In this document: one piece after another, positions 1 through 11,931 of the stretch
Numbering within the stretch: the stretch's first letter is position 1
Layout: each line of letters opens with the position of its first letter
DNA from: Lantana camara
Lineage: Eukaryota; Streptophyta; Magnoliopsida; Lamiales; Verbenaceae
Assembly (NCBI GenBank): GCA_037501455.1
Contig: CM074865.1
Coordinates: 3,235,001-3,299,000 of the forward strand
Direction of reading: 5' to 3'
DNA: 64,000 nucleotides
Notes under the pieces: model-generated
What the model saw: only the letters and a program-made list of their open reading frames with translations
Databases searched by the model: none
Told to the model about the DNA's origin: nothing
Position numbers and translations under genes: made by a program

Positions 1-690
1 TCAGTCCTAGAGCTGGCAAATGCATTATGTTGGGATATGCTCATGGGCAAAAGGGCTACAAATTGTACAACTTACAGTCTCATACCGGCCATCTTTACTT
101 CTAGAGATGTGATCTTTTATGAACATATTTTTCCCTATGCTAGCTAGTAAGTCCCTTCCTGCACCACCAATGCCTCCTTTCTCTGTTTCTTCATCAGTTT
201 ATGATCAGACTGATGACAATCCCATTGCTTCAGCTTATGATGAACTTGAACCATATTAAGGTTCTGTTTTTCCCTTACATACCGACTCTTCTGAGATATC
301 CAATGACTCCAACTCCATTGATCATGATGAAACTCATGCTACATCCTCTGGACAACCTGTTGCTTCCACACAACTTCTTGGGCAACCAAACCAATACATG
401 CGATCTAGTTCTAGAACCAAGACCAAACCTTCATGGCTTAAGGATTACATCTGTGACAATGCCAAATTTTGTTTTGATCCCACCTCTCTTACATAATCCA
501 CTGCCACTATTCATTATTGCCCCTCCTATAAAACATTTTTGGCAAATATTGCTATAGTTCCTGAGCATACCTCCTATAAACAGGCCAGCCAGTACCTTGA
601 ATGGAAGAAAGCTATGCAACAAGAACTAGATGCTATTTAGGAAATTACTGAGTTACCCAAAGATAAGCATGTAATTGGAGCGCACACACC
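1..690 (+). pseudogene. Ty1/copia pol remnant (integrase C-terminus to start of RT)
   Basis: The plus strand, read across several frames, gives the copia integrase C-terminal signature (LGYAHGQKGYKLYNL near 25-85), then the linker, and at about 590-680 the beginning of the reverse transcriptase domain (EWKKAMQQELDAI, then ELPKDKHVIGA). Stops and frameshifts interrupt it, for example near positions 105, 494 and 638, and similarity ends abruptly near 690. The element is cut by the window start, so its full extent is unknown. The internal ORFs here are out-of-frame by-products. It is an old, inactive copia fragment. Confidence 0.75.
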
Positions 691-968
691 CTCAAAATGA
701 CATGATGGATTCGAAACAGAGTCATCGATTCAGAGAAAGAATCCTTAACTACGTGGATATGGAGAAAGAATCCTTTACTACTTGGGTCAACCACGGTTGG
801 ATTATATTAATAATAAGTTGGCATAGAGTGAAATAGACAAATAATAATTGAAAGGGGTTTTCGATGTTGGATAATAGTGCCTCTACTGTAGTACGTATTT
901 ACTAAAGTTCCACGTGATATCACTGATAAGTAATAAAATAAAAAATTAAATTGTACATTTAGATAGTA
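691..968. other. Non-coding AT-rich spacer
   Basis: No coding similarity, tandem repeat or element boundary was seen between the copia remnant and the Helitron-like terminus at 969. Confidence 0.5.
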
Positions 969-1430
969 CTAGTTATGTGAACGTGCGTTGCACGTTTTTC
1001 ATTTAAGTTATTTAAATAAATTTAGCAATTATATTTATTGAATAAATTAGGATATTTAAAAAGTAATACATGCGAAAATATTTATATGAGATCTCCCTTT
1101 CAAATCATGTACAATAAGTAGAATTTCGAAGTAGAAAAATAACTAAACAAATAAACAGTAAAAGTATTTGAAATTATGTTGTATCATAAAACAAAATATT
1201 TAAAGAGTATAATATCAAAATTTTCTAATAGTTCTAACTTTTAATCGTAAGTAATAGTTTATAACTTTCAAATATATTTAATAAATAAAAAGATATATAT
1301 AAAAGAATAAAGACAAAAATATAAAAGATCATATAAAATACCATATTAATTATATATAGTTTATTCATGGTATTGTTTATTTGTTTAATATAATTGGTGT
1401 TTTATTTTTAGTGTTTTTATGAAGTTTTTT
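969..1430 (-). repeat. Helitron-like 3' end / third copy of the LINE-flanking 3' segment
   Basis: Read on the minus strand the segment ends with a short hairpin (CGTGCAACGCACG) and, about ten bases on, CTAG followed by T, as at Helitron 3' ends. The 460 bp beside it resemble 1612-2060 and 4297-4730 by eye (shared landmarks include ATATTTAAA, AAAGATCATATAAAATAC and TTAATTATAT). No LINE coding follows, so this is a partial copy. The 5' end was not found. It could instead be the 3' tail of the LINE family itself. Confidence 0.45.
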
Positions 1431-1604
1431 GCAGCTAAATTTTTTCTATATTTCCGACGTCGATTCCATATATCAAATGGATATCTACTCAACGTGTATG
1501 TTAAACGAATGTCTAAATATTATATCTCTTGATTTGTGTTCAATATTCGGAAAGTATTCTTTTTAAACAAATATTCTAGTTATGTTATTTAACTAAATGT
1601 TTTG

Positions 1605-4250
1605 CTAGTGAAATTAACGTGCATTGCACGTTTATTATTTAGTTTATTTCGATAAGTTTAGTTATTATATTTATTGAGTAAATTAATATATAGTAAAAGT
1701 ACCTAATTTAATTAAATTAATATAATAAAATTTTTAACGAATCAATTTGATTTTGTAAAACTACACATACAAAATATTTTCTTTGAAATCTCTCTTTTGA
1801 ACCATATACAATAAGTAAAAATTCAAATTAGAAAAACATTTGACTAATAAGAAACAATCAAAATATATATTTGAAACTATGTTACTTTATAAAAATAAAA
1901 TATTTAAAATGGATAATATAAATGAAAAGACATATATAAAAAATATAAATTTAAAAATTTAAAAGATCATATAAAATACTATGTTAATTATATGTACTTT
2001 ATTCTTTCTATTATTTGGTTTTCATTAATATAATTCATGACTCATCTTTGATTTTTATATAAATTTCTGAAATGTTACTTTGTTATAACTTTAAATGTAA
2101 AGGTTATTGCATTTTCTATAGGAGTCATCCTCTTAAGATTTGTATCTTAATGTGTTGGATTCTTTACAACCCAACAGAGGAATAGTAACCTCAAACTAAG
2201 ACTTATTCAACTCCGTTGGTGGAACATCCTAGACCCAGTAACCATCTTGAATCTTGTGGTCTATTCTCACTGATTTATCCACCATGATGTTTTTTTCTCT
2301 CAGGATGTGCTCAATCCGAGCTTCCTAGTGGCCTAATTTTGGCAATCAAATATTAAATTTTTTTATGGGTTGCTTTTAGTAATCCTCCTTTGTTATGCAT
2401 TTCACCAACGTCTCCGAATCAATCTCCATATTAATCTTTAGAATGCGCCTCTCGATCCCAAGCTAGCTTTAATCCCTCATGTAAGCCTAATAACTCCGTC
2501 ATTTTTGTTGGAACTCTACCAATATTTATAGAGTATCTTAGCACCCATCTTCCATTGTCATCTTGAATGACGCTCCTAGTCGAAGCATTGCTGGTGTGAC
2601 TATAAAAGCTTCCATCTAAATCTTGTTTCACCCATCCCTTCTCGAATTTTTTCTTTTGCCTATGTTTTTTGTCCTCACTAATTAGTACCAAGGATTCAGG
2701 TAACTCTTTTATGTGGTGAAGAGTGACATTTCTAGACTTCATAATATTCTAATAACTTCATCAGTTTCGTGCTTTTCAAAGATTGCAGAGTGTTGAGATC
2801 AAGGCAATCTACCCAAGACATTATGGTAACATGTTGCTTTAAACTTTGTTGTTAAAATCTCAATTCGAGCCATTCCGAACCTTACAAGCCATAAAGATTT
2901 CGACCAGTCTACGTATCAAAAATCTTGTTCCACACCCGAAGTGTGAACGGACAGCTTCTCAGCACGTGATCCACATCTTTACATCTTGTACAACAACTTG
3001 TAATTATATCATTTTTCCCAAATTTTCAGTCATACTTCAATGCATTCATGAGTTTTTGACTAAAAATTTGGGCCATTAGTAGACTATAGGCCATTTTATG
3101 GGAAAAATTATCGTTAGTTTCACCACACTTTATATTATTTATATTTAATTTTTGTCACCTTTTGTTTTCAATTTAGCTATGTTCCATTTTTTATCTATTC
3201 CAATGAGATTATATGTCATAAGAACTTTATTCTCCTCATAAATGTTATCTTTCAATACATCGGTTAGTCTGCCTTGCGATAACCATCTATAATTCTATAA
3301 AGGCACCCCGCCACTGTTTTCAATCCTCCAATATTTGTAAAACGGTTCTACCAACCAAATACTTCTAACAATTCTCTTTCATACTCGAGAAGCCAAAAGT
3401 TGAGGCTTACTTTCAAGAATTTATCTTCTCCCTCTTTTAAATATATTTTCTTATGTGTCTAGCTCCACTGTGTCGTCTTCTTGTTGAGCATTCCCCATCC
3501 TATTTTAGTGAACATCGCTATATATATATATTTTTTTTACTTTTAAAACTCGCAATCCTCATTCTCGCTTTTTTCTAGTCAACTTCTTTCACCCTATAAG
3601 ATGGGTTCATTTCTTTGTTATATTAGTGACCGAAAGAAACTTACGATTGAGTCGATCAAGTTTATCGCACACGTAATTGGGGAGCCTATTCGTAGGCATA
3701 TGCTAGATGGGATTCGAGCTCATGATAAACCGAATAAATGTAATTGTCAAACAATATTTAGCATTTTGGCTTTCTATCCTGAAGGAGTTTTTTTACTCTC
3801 TCAATCACCATCGAGAAAAGCTTACTATAGTTTCGACCAAAGTTTGTCTGCACCCCCTAGTTCCCTAAGTTGGTTGTACTTTCCATACCCAAAATTTCAC
3901 TAACCTGTTTTTCTATATTATTTGACACATAAGGTGCGAATAATACGTGTGATTTGCTCAAGTTCAATTTGAGGTCTGGTACCTTGCAAATGCCTAAACC
4001 TCACTTTAAATGCACATCGCTCCATCCATAATAACTTTGGCTCAAAATATTATGTCGTCTTTAAAAGACAAGTGTGAGATCTAAGGGTCTCCTAGACATA
4101 CCGCAATGACCTCCATTATTTGGTCGAAACAACTTTCTCAATCATATATATAAATCTTTCCATACAAAGCTCAAACAAATAAAGCGAGAGTGGATCCCCT
4201 GATCTACTGTCACTTGTTATCTGTATAGTTTTTGTATAGGTACTTATTGA
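1605..4250 (-). mobile_element. Decayed LINE (L1-type) copy A, RNase H and RT C-terminal region
   Basis: On the minus strand, 2742-2190 encodes the RNase H-like domain typical of plant LINE ORF2. It has KQDLDGSFYSHTSNASTRSV, then VIQDDNGRWVLRYS, LLGLHEGLKLAWDRE and the C-terminal part with the HILREKN motif, ending near 2190. The part from 2750 to about 4250 carries the degenerate RT C-terminal region and linker (for example GWGMLNKK near 3490) with many stops. Similarity stops near 4250, so the 5' end (endonuclease and RT core) is missing. A 3' segment (2190-1605) ends in a CGTGCAATGCACG hairpin and CTAG. The plus-strand ORFs in this interval are antisense shadows. Confidence 0.7.
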
Positions 4251-4284
4251 TGCACGTTAAAAGTTTGTATTTTTTATATGTTGG

Positions 4285-7160
4285 ATGTTTAGCAAAATCA
4301 ACGTGTGTTGCATGTTTATCATTTAGTTTATTTCGATAATTTTAATTATTATGTTTATTGAGTAAATTAATTAATTAAAAGTATCTAATTTAATTAAATA
4401 AATATAATAAAATTTTAATGAATCAATTTAATTTTGTAGAACTACACATACAAAATATTTTATTTGAAACTTCCCTTTCGAACCATATCTAATAAGTAAA
4501 AAATTTTAATTAAAAAAATATTCAATTCTTAAAGAAACAATCAAAATATATATTTGAAATTATGTTACTGTATAAAAATAAAATATTTAAAATGGATAAT
4601 GTATATAAAAAGACATATATAAAATTTAAATTAAAAAATTTAAAAGATCATATAAAATACTATGTTAATTATATGTATTTTATTCTTTCTATAATTTAGT
4701 TTTCATTAATATAATTTGTGATTTATCTTTGATTTTTCAATAAAGTTTTGAAATGTTTCTTTGTTATAACTCAATATGTAAAGGTTATTGCATTTTCTAT
4801 AAGAATCACCCTCTTCACATTTGTATGTTAATGTATTGGATTATTTGTAAACCAACAGAGGAATAGTAGCCTCAAGTTAAGATTTATTCAAGTCCGTTGG
4901 TAGACCATCCTAGGCTCAGTAACCATTTCGAATCTTGTGGTCTATCCTCACTAATTTATCCACCATAATGTTTCTTTCTATCGGGATATGCTCAATCTGA
5001 GCTTCCTAGAGCTTGAGGAGTAAATTTCGGCAATCAAATATTAAATTTTCATGGGGTGCTCTTTATAATCCTTCTTTATTATACATTTCACCACCGTCTC
5101 AGAATCAATCTCCATATTAATCTTCATAATGCGTCTCTCCCAAGGTAGCTTTAATCCTTCACGTACGTAAGCCTAATAACTTCGTCACTTTTGTTGGAAC
5201 TCTACCAAAATTTATAGAGTATCTTATCACCCATCTTCCACTGTCATCTTGAATGACGCTCCTAGTCGAAGTATTGTTGATGTGGCTATAAAACTTCCAT
5301 CTAAATTTTGTTGCACCCATCCCTCCTCGCGTTTATTCCAAGACAACTCAACGCATGTTTTCTTTTGCCTATGCTTTTTGTCCTCACTAAAAATTTGGGC
5401 CATTAGTAGATTATAGGTTATTTTATAGGAGGAATTACAGTTAGTTTCACCATACTTTATATTATTTATATTTAATTTTCGTCCCCTTTTATTTCCAGCT
5501 TAGCTATGTTCCATTTTTTATATATTCCAATGAGATCATATGTCATAAAAACTTTATTCTCCTCATAAATGTTATCTTTCAATATGTCGGTTAGTTTGCC
5601 TTGTGATAACCATCTATCATTCTATAAAGACACCCCGTCACCGTTTCCAATCTTCCAATATTTGTAAAACGGTTTACCGAATCAAATACTTCTAACAATC
5701 CTCTTTCATGCTCGAGAAGCCAAAAGTTGAGGCTTACTTTCAAGAATATCCCTTCCCCCCTCTTTTAAATATTTTTTCTTCTATATCCAACTCCGCAGCG
5801 TTGTCTTCTTGTTGAGCATTCCCCATCCTATTTTAGCGAACATCACTATATATATATATTTTTTGGCTTCTCTAATACCCATTTCTCATTCTCGCTTCTT
5901 TTTAGTCACCTTGTTTCACCCTATAATGTGGGTTCATTTCTTTGTTATATTAGTCACCCAAAGAAACTTGCGATTGAGTCGATTAAGTTTATCGCACGCG
6001 TGATTGGGGAGTCAATTCGTAGGCATATGATAGATGGAATTTGAGCTCATGATAAACCGAATAAATGTAATTGTCTGACAATGTTTAGCATTTTGGCTTT
6101 CTATCCTGAATGAGCTTTTTTGCTCTCTCAATCACCTTTGAGAAAAGCTCACTATAGTTTCGATTAAAATTCGTCTGCACCCCCTATTTCTCTAAGTTGG
6201 TTGTACTTTCCATACCCAAAATTTCACTAACCTGTTGTTCTAAATTATTTGATACATAAGGTGCGAACAATACGTGTGATCTGCTCAATTTCAATTTGAG
6301 GTCTGGTACCTTGCAAACGCCTAAACCTCACTTTAAATGCATATCGCTTCATCCATGTTAACTTTGGCTCAAAATATTAAATCGTCCACAAAAAGCAAAT
6401 TAAATGTGAGATCTAAGGGTCCCCCTAACATACCGCAATTAGCCTCCATTATTTGGTCGAAACAACTTTCTCAACCGTATACATAAATCCTTCCGTACAA
6501 AGCACAAACAAATAAAGTGAGAGTGGATCCCATTGTCTAATGCCACATGTTATCTGTATAACCTCGGTCAGTTCACCATTATATAGAATCTTCGATTTTG
6601 TCCCCTCCACTCCGCTCATGATGATATTGATGATTTTTGTTGGGATTCGAAGAAAGTTAGAGTTTCCCTTAGAAAATTCCACCAAACTTTGTCGTACTTC
6701 TTTTCAAGATTCAATTTTAGCACCATGCCCCCTTTTTTGTCTTTGGAGTGATGTAACGTGTGTAACACTTCTTGAAGTACCAAGACATTGTAATGAGTCA
6801 AAATTCATTTTTTTTAGCATTAACTTTCGAAATATGGCAAATAAACATTTGGCAAGCCTACATGGGAATTGACTTTCTCTTCATGCAATCATTAATGAAT
6901 TTCACCACCGAGAGTCTCTTGTCAAGTTATATTTCCTCATTTGAGGTCGTTCTTGCCAAGTTATATTTATGCTACCACCCTAAGGTTTGTGACCATTCGA
7001 TGGTATATCCATCGAATAGTTTGGTATAGTACTTCCAAGTGTGTTGCTTTAGTTGGTCCATCACCTATTTTTAAGCATTTACACAATTCTTCCTTCTGGT
7101 TATGTTTGAGAGATGAAAAAAATGTGTATTTTTATCCCCAAATTGGAGTCCATTAATTCT
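4285..7160 (-). mobile_element. Decayed LINE (L1-type) copy B, with RT core
   Basis: This is a second copy of the unit at 1612-4250, again on the minus strand and starting about 50 bp after copy A ends. The 3' segment, RNase H region (about 5400-4870) and RT C-terminus repeat those of copy A, with indels. Copy B extends further 5': 6801-6616 encodes the RT region KGGMVLKLNLEKKYDKVWW, and 6685-6449 encodes SKILYNGEL and GIRQWDPLSLYLFVLCTE, matching the LINE RT box with the conserved GIRQGDP altered to GIRQWDP. Frameshifts separate the pieces and the catalytic FADD box was not found. It is inactive. The 3' border has the hairpin followed by CTAA. Confidence 0.72.
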
Positions 7161-7940
7161 CGACTTTTGAAACCAAATAATATCTTCTTGTTTCAATAGT
7201 TTGTTACATTCCGCCATCAATTCTTTCTTCAAATCTATTCAATATTTATCTTGTTTTTCTTATATATAGCCTTTGAAAATTCTTTTTAATAAAACTTTTT
7301 TTTTGTTTTAGCATATTAAAAAGTGTTAATTGACCATTGTATTAGAACAATGATTCTAACTTAATGTATCTAAAATTTTTAATTATTAAAATATTAAAAT
7401 AAAATTATTTGAAAATATCAAAATTTTAAAATTTAAATATACTAATGAGATCTCATGTGAAATTTAATTATTTATTTTAATTAATTAATTAATTATAATA
7501 CAAAATTGTTATTGGTAATATGTACTAATTAGTTTTTAGGTTAAGTATAAGCCTCATCCAAACCTCCTAATTTTATACCATAACTTCTTCCATGGTCACT
7601 GTATATCTTTCTCTACTACCGGCATGATAGGGTACTATCTAGTTGTATTTGCTCTAGATCCTTTCGACAAACTCTCACTCTTCTTTCGTAAGTGTTAATC
7701 ACACATTTAATATCAACTAATGTGACAACGTTACGTTTGATTATACTCATAATCTATTAATCAGTAATATTTCTTTAACACAAACATTTGTATGTACATG
7801 TAGAGAAAGGTAATGTGTTTCGTTTGATAATAGAAATTTTATTTTTTTGAGCTTGTATTCATCACTCTAGTACATTTATATATTTTCTAAATTGAAGGAG
7901 TTTTAATTCTATTTTATGAAGAGTCCTATTTTTACATTAT
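7161..7940. other. Non-coding AT-rich spacer
   Basis: AT-rich DNA with poly-A/T runs. No gene, clear repeat border or RNA gene was seen. Confidence 0.5.
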
Positions 7941-8216
7941 AAGCATTACTCATGTCTTATTGATCTTTTGTGCCGTTATGGGAGAATAGGGGAGGCTTAT
8001 GATATTGTTAAACAAATTGGGGCGGACATCACTGATTCAACTATCGGAGCTTTCCTCAATGGCTGCAAAATCCATGAAAGGAGAGATCTTGCTGAAAAGA
8101 TTTCTGAAATTCTGAGGATGGAGCTGAAAAGGCATGGAGGTTTTGTGACTCTGTCGATTATATATGCGCGTGAGGGTGAGTGGAGAGGAGTTGAGGATGT
8201 TAAGGAAGTGTGGTGA
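7941..8216 (+). pseudogene. Pentatricopeptide repeat (PPR) protein C-terminal fragment
   Basis: The frame reading HYSCLIDLLCRYGRIGEA at 7944 onward, followed by GAFLNGCKIHERRDLAEKIS and FVTLSIIYAREGEW, matches the last PPR motif plus E motif of PLS-class PPR proteins. These proteins bind organellar RNA for editing or processing. It stops at 8214-8216 shortly after the E motif. Nothing PPR-like precedes 7935, and there is no ATG at the start of similarity. Intact family members usually have 500-800 residues; only about 90 remain. It is a truncated, presumably dead gene fragment. The minus-strand ORF over it is a shadow. Confidence 0.75.
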
Positions 8217-8339
8217 AGTTAAGCTAATTAAAGTAGCCATCTTCAAATAAAGAAAGTCTTTCCTGCCCTTCTTTTATCTTTTATTAGGTCTAGTTTTTTC
8301 AAGAATCTAAAAAATTTAGGGATAAGTACACGAGCTTAC

Positions 8340-8575
8340 CCTAAAGTTTGACCTAATTGCACAAACTTCCCCTAAAGTTTGAGAAATTACAAAACTTTCC
8401 ACATTAAAATATGTATATTACATCCAAATTGATGAATATTGTTTTTATAAATATCCTACTTCACTCTTGAAACTTACTTATCAATAGCATGCATTAGGCC
8501 GAATCATACAGTACGTCAAAGGAGCTTTTTGTAATTTATGAAACTTTAGGTGAAATTTGTGTGTATAGATCAAAC
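8340..8575. repeat. Foldback (MITE-like) element
   Basis: The left arm at about 8340-8390 (CTAAAGTTTGAGAAATTAC) pairs with the inverted right arm at about 8530-8575 (GTAATTTATGAAACTTTAGG). The arms are imperfect, about 45 bp each, around a 140-bp centre. Non-coding. No convincing target-site duplication was seen. Confidence 0.5.
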
Positions 8576-8754
8576 CTCCAACAATTATATAATCATTTTA
8601 AATAGTTGACCCACCAATTAAATGCTTGTGAATTACGATTAATTTAAATTTATAAGAATTATATATTTGAGTATTAATTTATAAAAAAAGGATACGAATA
8701 TAGAGATATCAAATTTTTTTCTTTAATTTCTTACGTGAGCAGTATTTAAATGTT

Positions 8755-8930
8755 ATCTTTATATTTATCAGTCTTTCTCTACTTTTTAATATTATTTATA
8801 GACTTTTTGACTATTTACTATAATCAAGAGTTGTAAAATGATATCTTTATATTTATCAGTCTTTCTCTACTTTTTAATATTATTTATGGACTTTTTGACT
8901 GTTTACTATAATCAAGAGTTGTAAAAGAGA
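8755..8930. repeat. Two-copy tandem repeat, period 88 bp
   Basis: The block starting ATCTTTATATTTATCAGTC at 8755 is repeated at 8843 with about two to three substitutions, each copy ending with CAAGAGTTGTAAAA. This is a recent local duplication in non-coding DNA. Confidence 0.85.
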
Positions 8931-9100
8931 AAATTACTAACATATGCATGGCTGGCGCAACCATCTTTCCCAATGGCATGTTATTTAGTTATTTTATTCA
9001 CTCCTTATGAATATAAATATATCATTTTTTTTTCTTTAATTTCCTAGTGAACAGTATCTAACACAATATCACACTCCACAATTTAGGTAAATACACTTTT

Positions 9101-9263
9101 GGATAGAAGTATCTAACACAATATTTATCACACTTTTGAATAGAATATAGGTAATTTAAGAATTTACCTAAAAATATGATGAGATAGAAGTATCTAACAC
9201 AATATTTTTCACACTTTTGAATAGAAGATATGTAATTTAAGAATTTACCTAAAAATATGATGA
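9101..9263. repeat. Two-copy tandem repeat, period 83 bp
   Basis: ATAGAAGTATCTAACACAAT at 9101 recurs at 9184; both copies run through TTTAAGAATTTACCTAAAAA and ATATGATGAG. The minus-strand 88-residue ORF across it (9324-9058) only reflects the duplication and resembles no protein I know. Confidence 0.85.
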
Positions 9264-9389
9264 GCATTCTTTTGTTCGATTGTAGCGTAAGTGTTGATAG
9301 AAAACCGAGTTGATAGAAAAACAAAATGTCTTTTGGTATAGGATGTTCTATTGAACCAAATACTCAAATCTCGTGTTGATAGAAAAACA

Positions 9390-10960
9390 AAATTTTCTGT
9401 TATAAATTTTAAGTATTAGGTTAGTATTTATAGATATTAAAAGAGATTTATTAAAATCTGATTAGAATAAGAATTATTAGTAGTCTAGACATGTTGAATA
9501 GCTATTTCCGTGTAAATTCTGACAGAGGAAGTTATGTTGCAACGAATTAACACTGGGGGACTAAAGTATATTAATATATCTTTTTAATATATTTAATTTA
9601 ATAATTTATAACATGTATTTACATAATTGACCCTAATTAGTAATTAGTAATATAATTATTATGAGGATATTTTAGGCGATGAGCATCTTATATAATTCTC
9701 TTTTCGGAAGAGTCCTATTGAAATATAAACTTTTTATTGTATTTAATTTAATAATTTATAACATGTATTTACATAATTGTCCCTAACTAATAATTATTAA
9801 TAGAACTATTAAGAGGGAATTTTAGGCGACTTCTCTTTTCGGAAGAGTCCTATTGAAATAAATACTTTTTAATGTATTTAATTTAATAATTTATAACATG
9901 TATTTACATAATTGTTCCTAACTAATAATTATTAATAGAACTATTATAAGAGGGTATTTTAGGCGATGAACATTTTGTAAGAAACTTATGTGCTTTTATA
10001 ATATTTTTTGTTATAAATTTTAAGTATTAGGTTAGTATTTATAGTTATTAAAAGAGATTTATTAAAATCTGATTAGAATTAGAATTATTAGTAGTCTAGA
10101 CACGTTGAGTAGGATTACGCTATAGTGTTTTATAATTTTTGGAAACCTTATCCAATTATATTTCTAATATACATAAATTTGATTATAATTAGAAGAATTA
10201 ACCATAATTACAATTGAATATGTAATATGAGTAAAAAAACACACAAGAATTAGAAAAACCCTAGTGGACTATAACATCTGAAAAAAAATTATTAGGAAAT
10301 TAAATGCTCTTATTTTTAAGTACATGAAACTGAAATTGAGAATAAAACCTTTCATGCACGAGGAATTAAAAATCTAATTTCTTTAGAATTAATGGTAATT
10401 AAAGAGTTATCAAAGGAATAGCTATTCCCGTCTAAATTCTGAAAGAGGAAGTTATGTTGCAACGAATTAACACCGGGGGACTAAAGTATATTAATATATC
10501 TTTTAATATATTTAATTTAACAATTTATAACATGTATTTATATAATTGGCCCTAAATAATAATTAGTAATATAATTATTATGAGGATATTTTAGACGATC
10601 AACATCTTTATATAATTCTCTTTTCGGAAGAGTCCTATTGAAATAAATACTTTTTAATGTATTTAATTTAATAATTTATAACATGTATTTACATAATTGT
10701 CCCTAACTAATAATTATTAATAGAACTATTAAGAGGGTAATTTAGGCGACTTCTTTTTTCGGAAGAGTCCTATTGAAATAAATATTTTTTAATGTATTTA
10801 ATTTAATAATTTATAACATGTATTTACATAATTGTCCCTAACTAATAATTATTAATAGAACTATTAAGAGGGTATTTTTGGCAATGAACATTTTGTAAGA
10901 AATTTATGTGCTTTTATAATATAGAATAGATATAAACATAAAAAAAACTATTAAGCATGA
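9390..10960. repeat. Complex nested direct repeats (about 610 bp, 920 bp and 137 bp spacings)
   Basis: The block TTTTAAGTATTAGGTTAGT occurs at about 9408 and 10018. The block GAGGAAGTTATGTTGCAACG occurs at about 9525 and 10447. Within each, a unit of roughly 137 bp starting TTTTCGGAAGAGTCCTATTG recurs at 9701, 9836, 10621 and 10757. Both large copies finish with ATTTATGTGCTTTTATAATA-like sequence (9985 and 10903). No coding potential was seen. It looks like a short non-autonomous element with internal tandem units, duplicated, with one copy interrupted around 10115-10420. Confidence 0.75.
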
Positions 10961-11931
10961 TAAGAGTATCGAGGAGTAAAAAATATAAGAAAAGAAAATT
11001 TTATAATACTATAAATATTAATTAAACTTATATCGATATATGTTTTATCGTTTTTATTTACTAAAAATTAATAATTAAGATAATGTGAGGAGGAATATTT
11101 TATTTTATTAGACTGCTTGACTTCATGTGTTCGGACGTCAAGAGTCAAGATCACTTATATTTATTTAAGTGAATTTTGTTTATGAACTTATTATTTTAAC
11201 TAATTGAGTTAATTCAAAATAATAATAAATTTATATTTATTATTATGAATTAAATTAAATAATAACAAAATCCAAATTTCATATTAACTTATAATTGAGA
11301 TTAATATCAATAGTCAATTTTATTTAGATCATTGATTAATAATGGTTTTCAATTTTTGGGTGTAAGTGTTAACAAAGGTCTGGAATAACTTGGGAAGCCC
11401 AAACCTGGAGTACTTGTGAATTTCTTTTTTCATCAACTTTAATTTTCTTTGGGCCCACAGAGTTTTAGTGACTCAATAGCTTGGGAAGCAAATTTTTTTT
11501 TTTTTTTTTACCCCCTCGTATTCATGGTTGGATGAAATAGGAGTCCAATTCACAGCTGCACGACACAAGTTCTCCAATTTGCTTTCAAACTTCTACCAAA
11601 TTTAATTGACCTACAAGAATAGCAATAACTAACAAGAGCCCACTTGCATAAACAATTTAATTTTGGAATTTAATTGGCAACTACTCACGCCAACCCCAAG
11701 TAAATATTGGACGCAGAATTCCTAAACTGTAGCAAAAACTTAAAAGAGTCAATCTCAAATTCTCAATTATTCGGATTTTAGGTTTCTTGGACCTTTTCTC
11801 ATGTACGGATGTACCCCACATGTAAACAGTAAATATATATGTCCTCGTTGTGGTCTAAATTTCGTTGAAGATAATAAATATATAGTTCACTGTTGATAGC
11901 TAGAGCTCCAAACTACAGAACAAGTTGTCCA
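10961..11931. promoter_or_regulatory. 5' flank and probable promoter of the LRR receptor kinase
   Basis: There is no ORF with family similarity. A TATA-like AATAAATATATAG lies at about 11873-11886, some 50 bases before the chosen ATG at 11932. Further upstream there is a 19-base poly-T run (about 11491-11509) and AT-rich DNA. Assignment as core promoter is inferred from position only. Confidence 0.4.

Noticed and set aside
201..557. 118-residue plus-strand ORF near the window start
   Set aside because: Out-of-frame reading through the copia pol remnant; the copia frame is different.
3601..3903. Plus-strand 100-residue ORF
   Set aside because: Antisense to the decayed LINE; a homologous antisense stretch exists in the second LINE copy near 5930-6190, broken, so no selection for it.
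6540..7156. Plus-strand ORFs over the LINE RT
   Set aside because: Antisense shadows of the minus-strand RT segments at 6449-6801.
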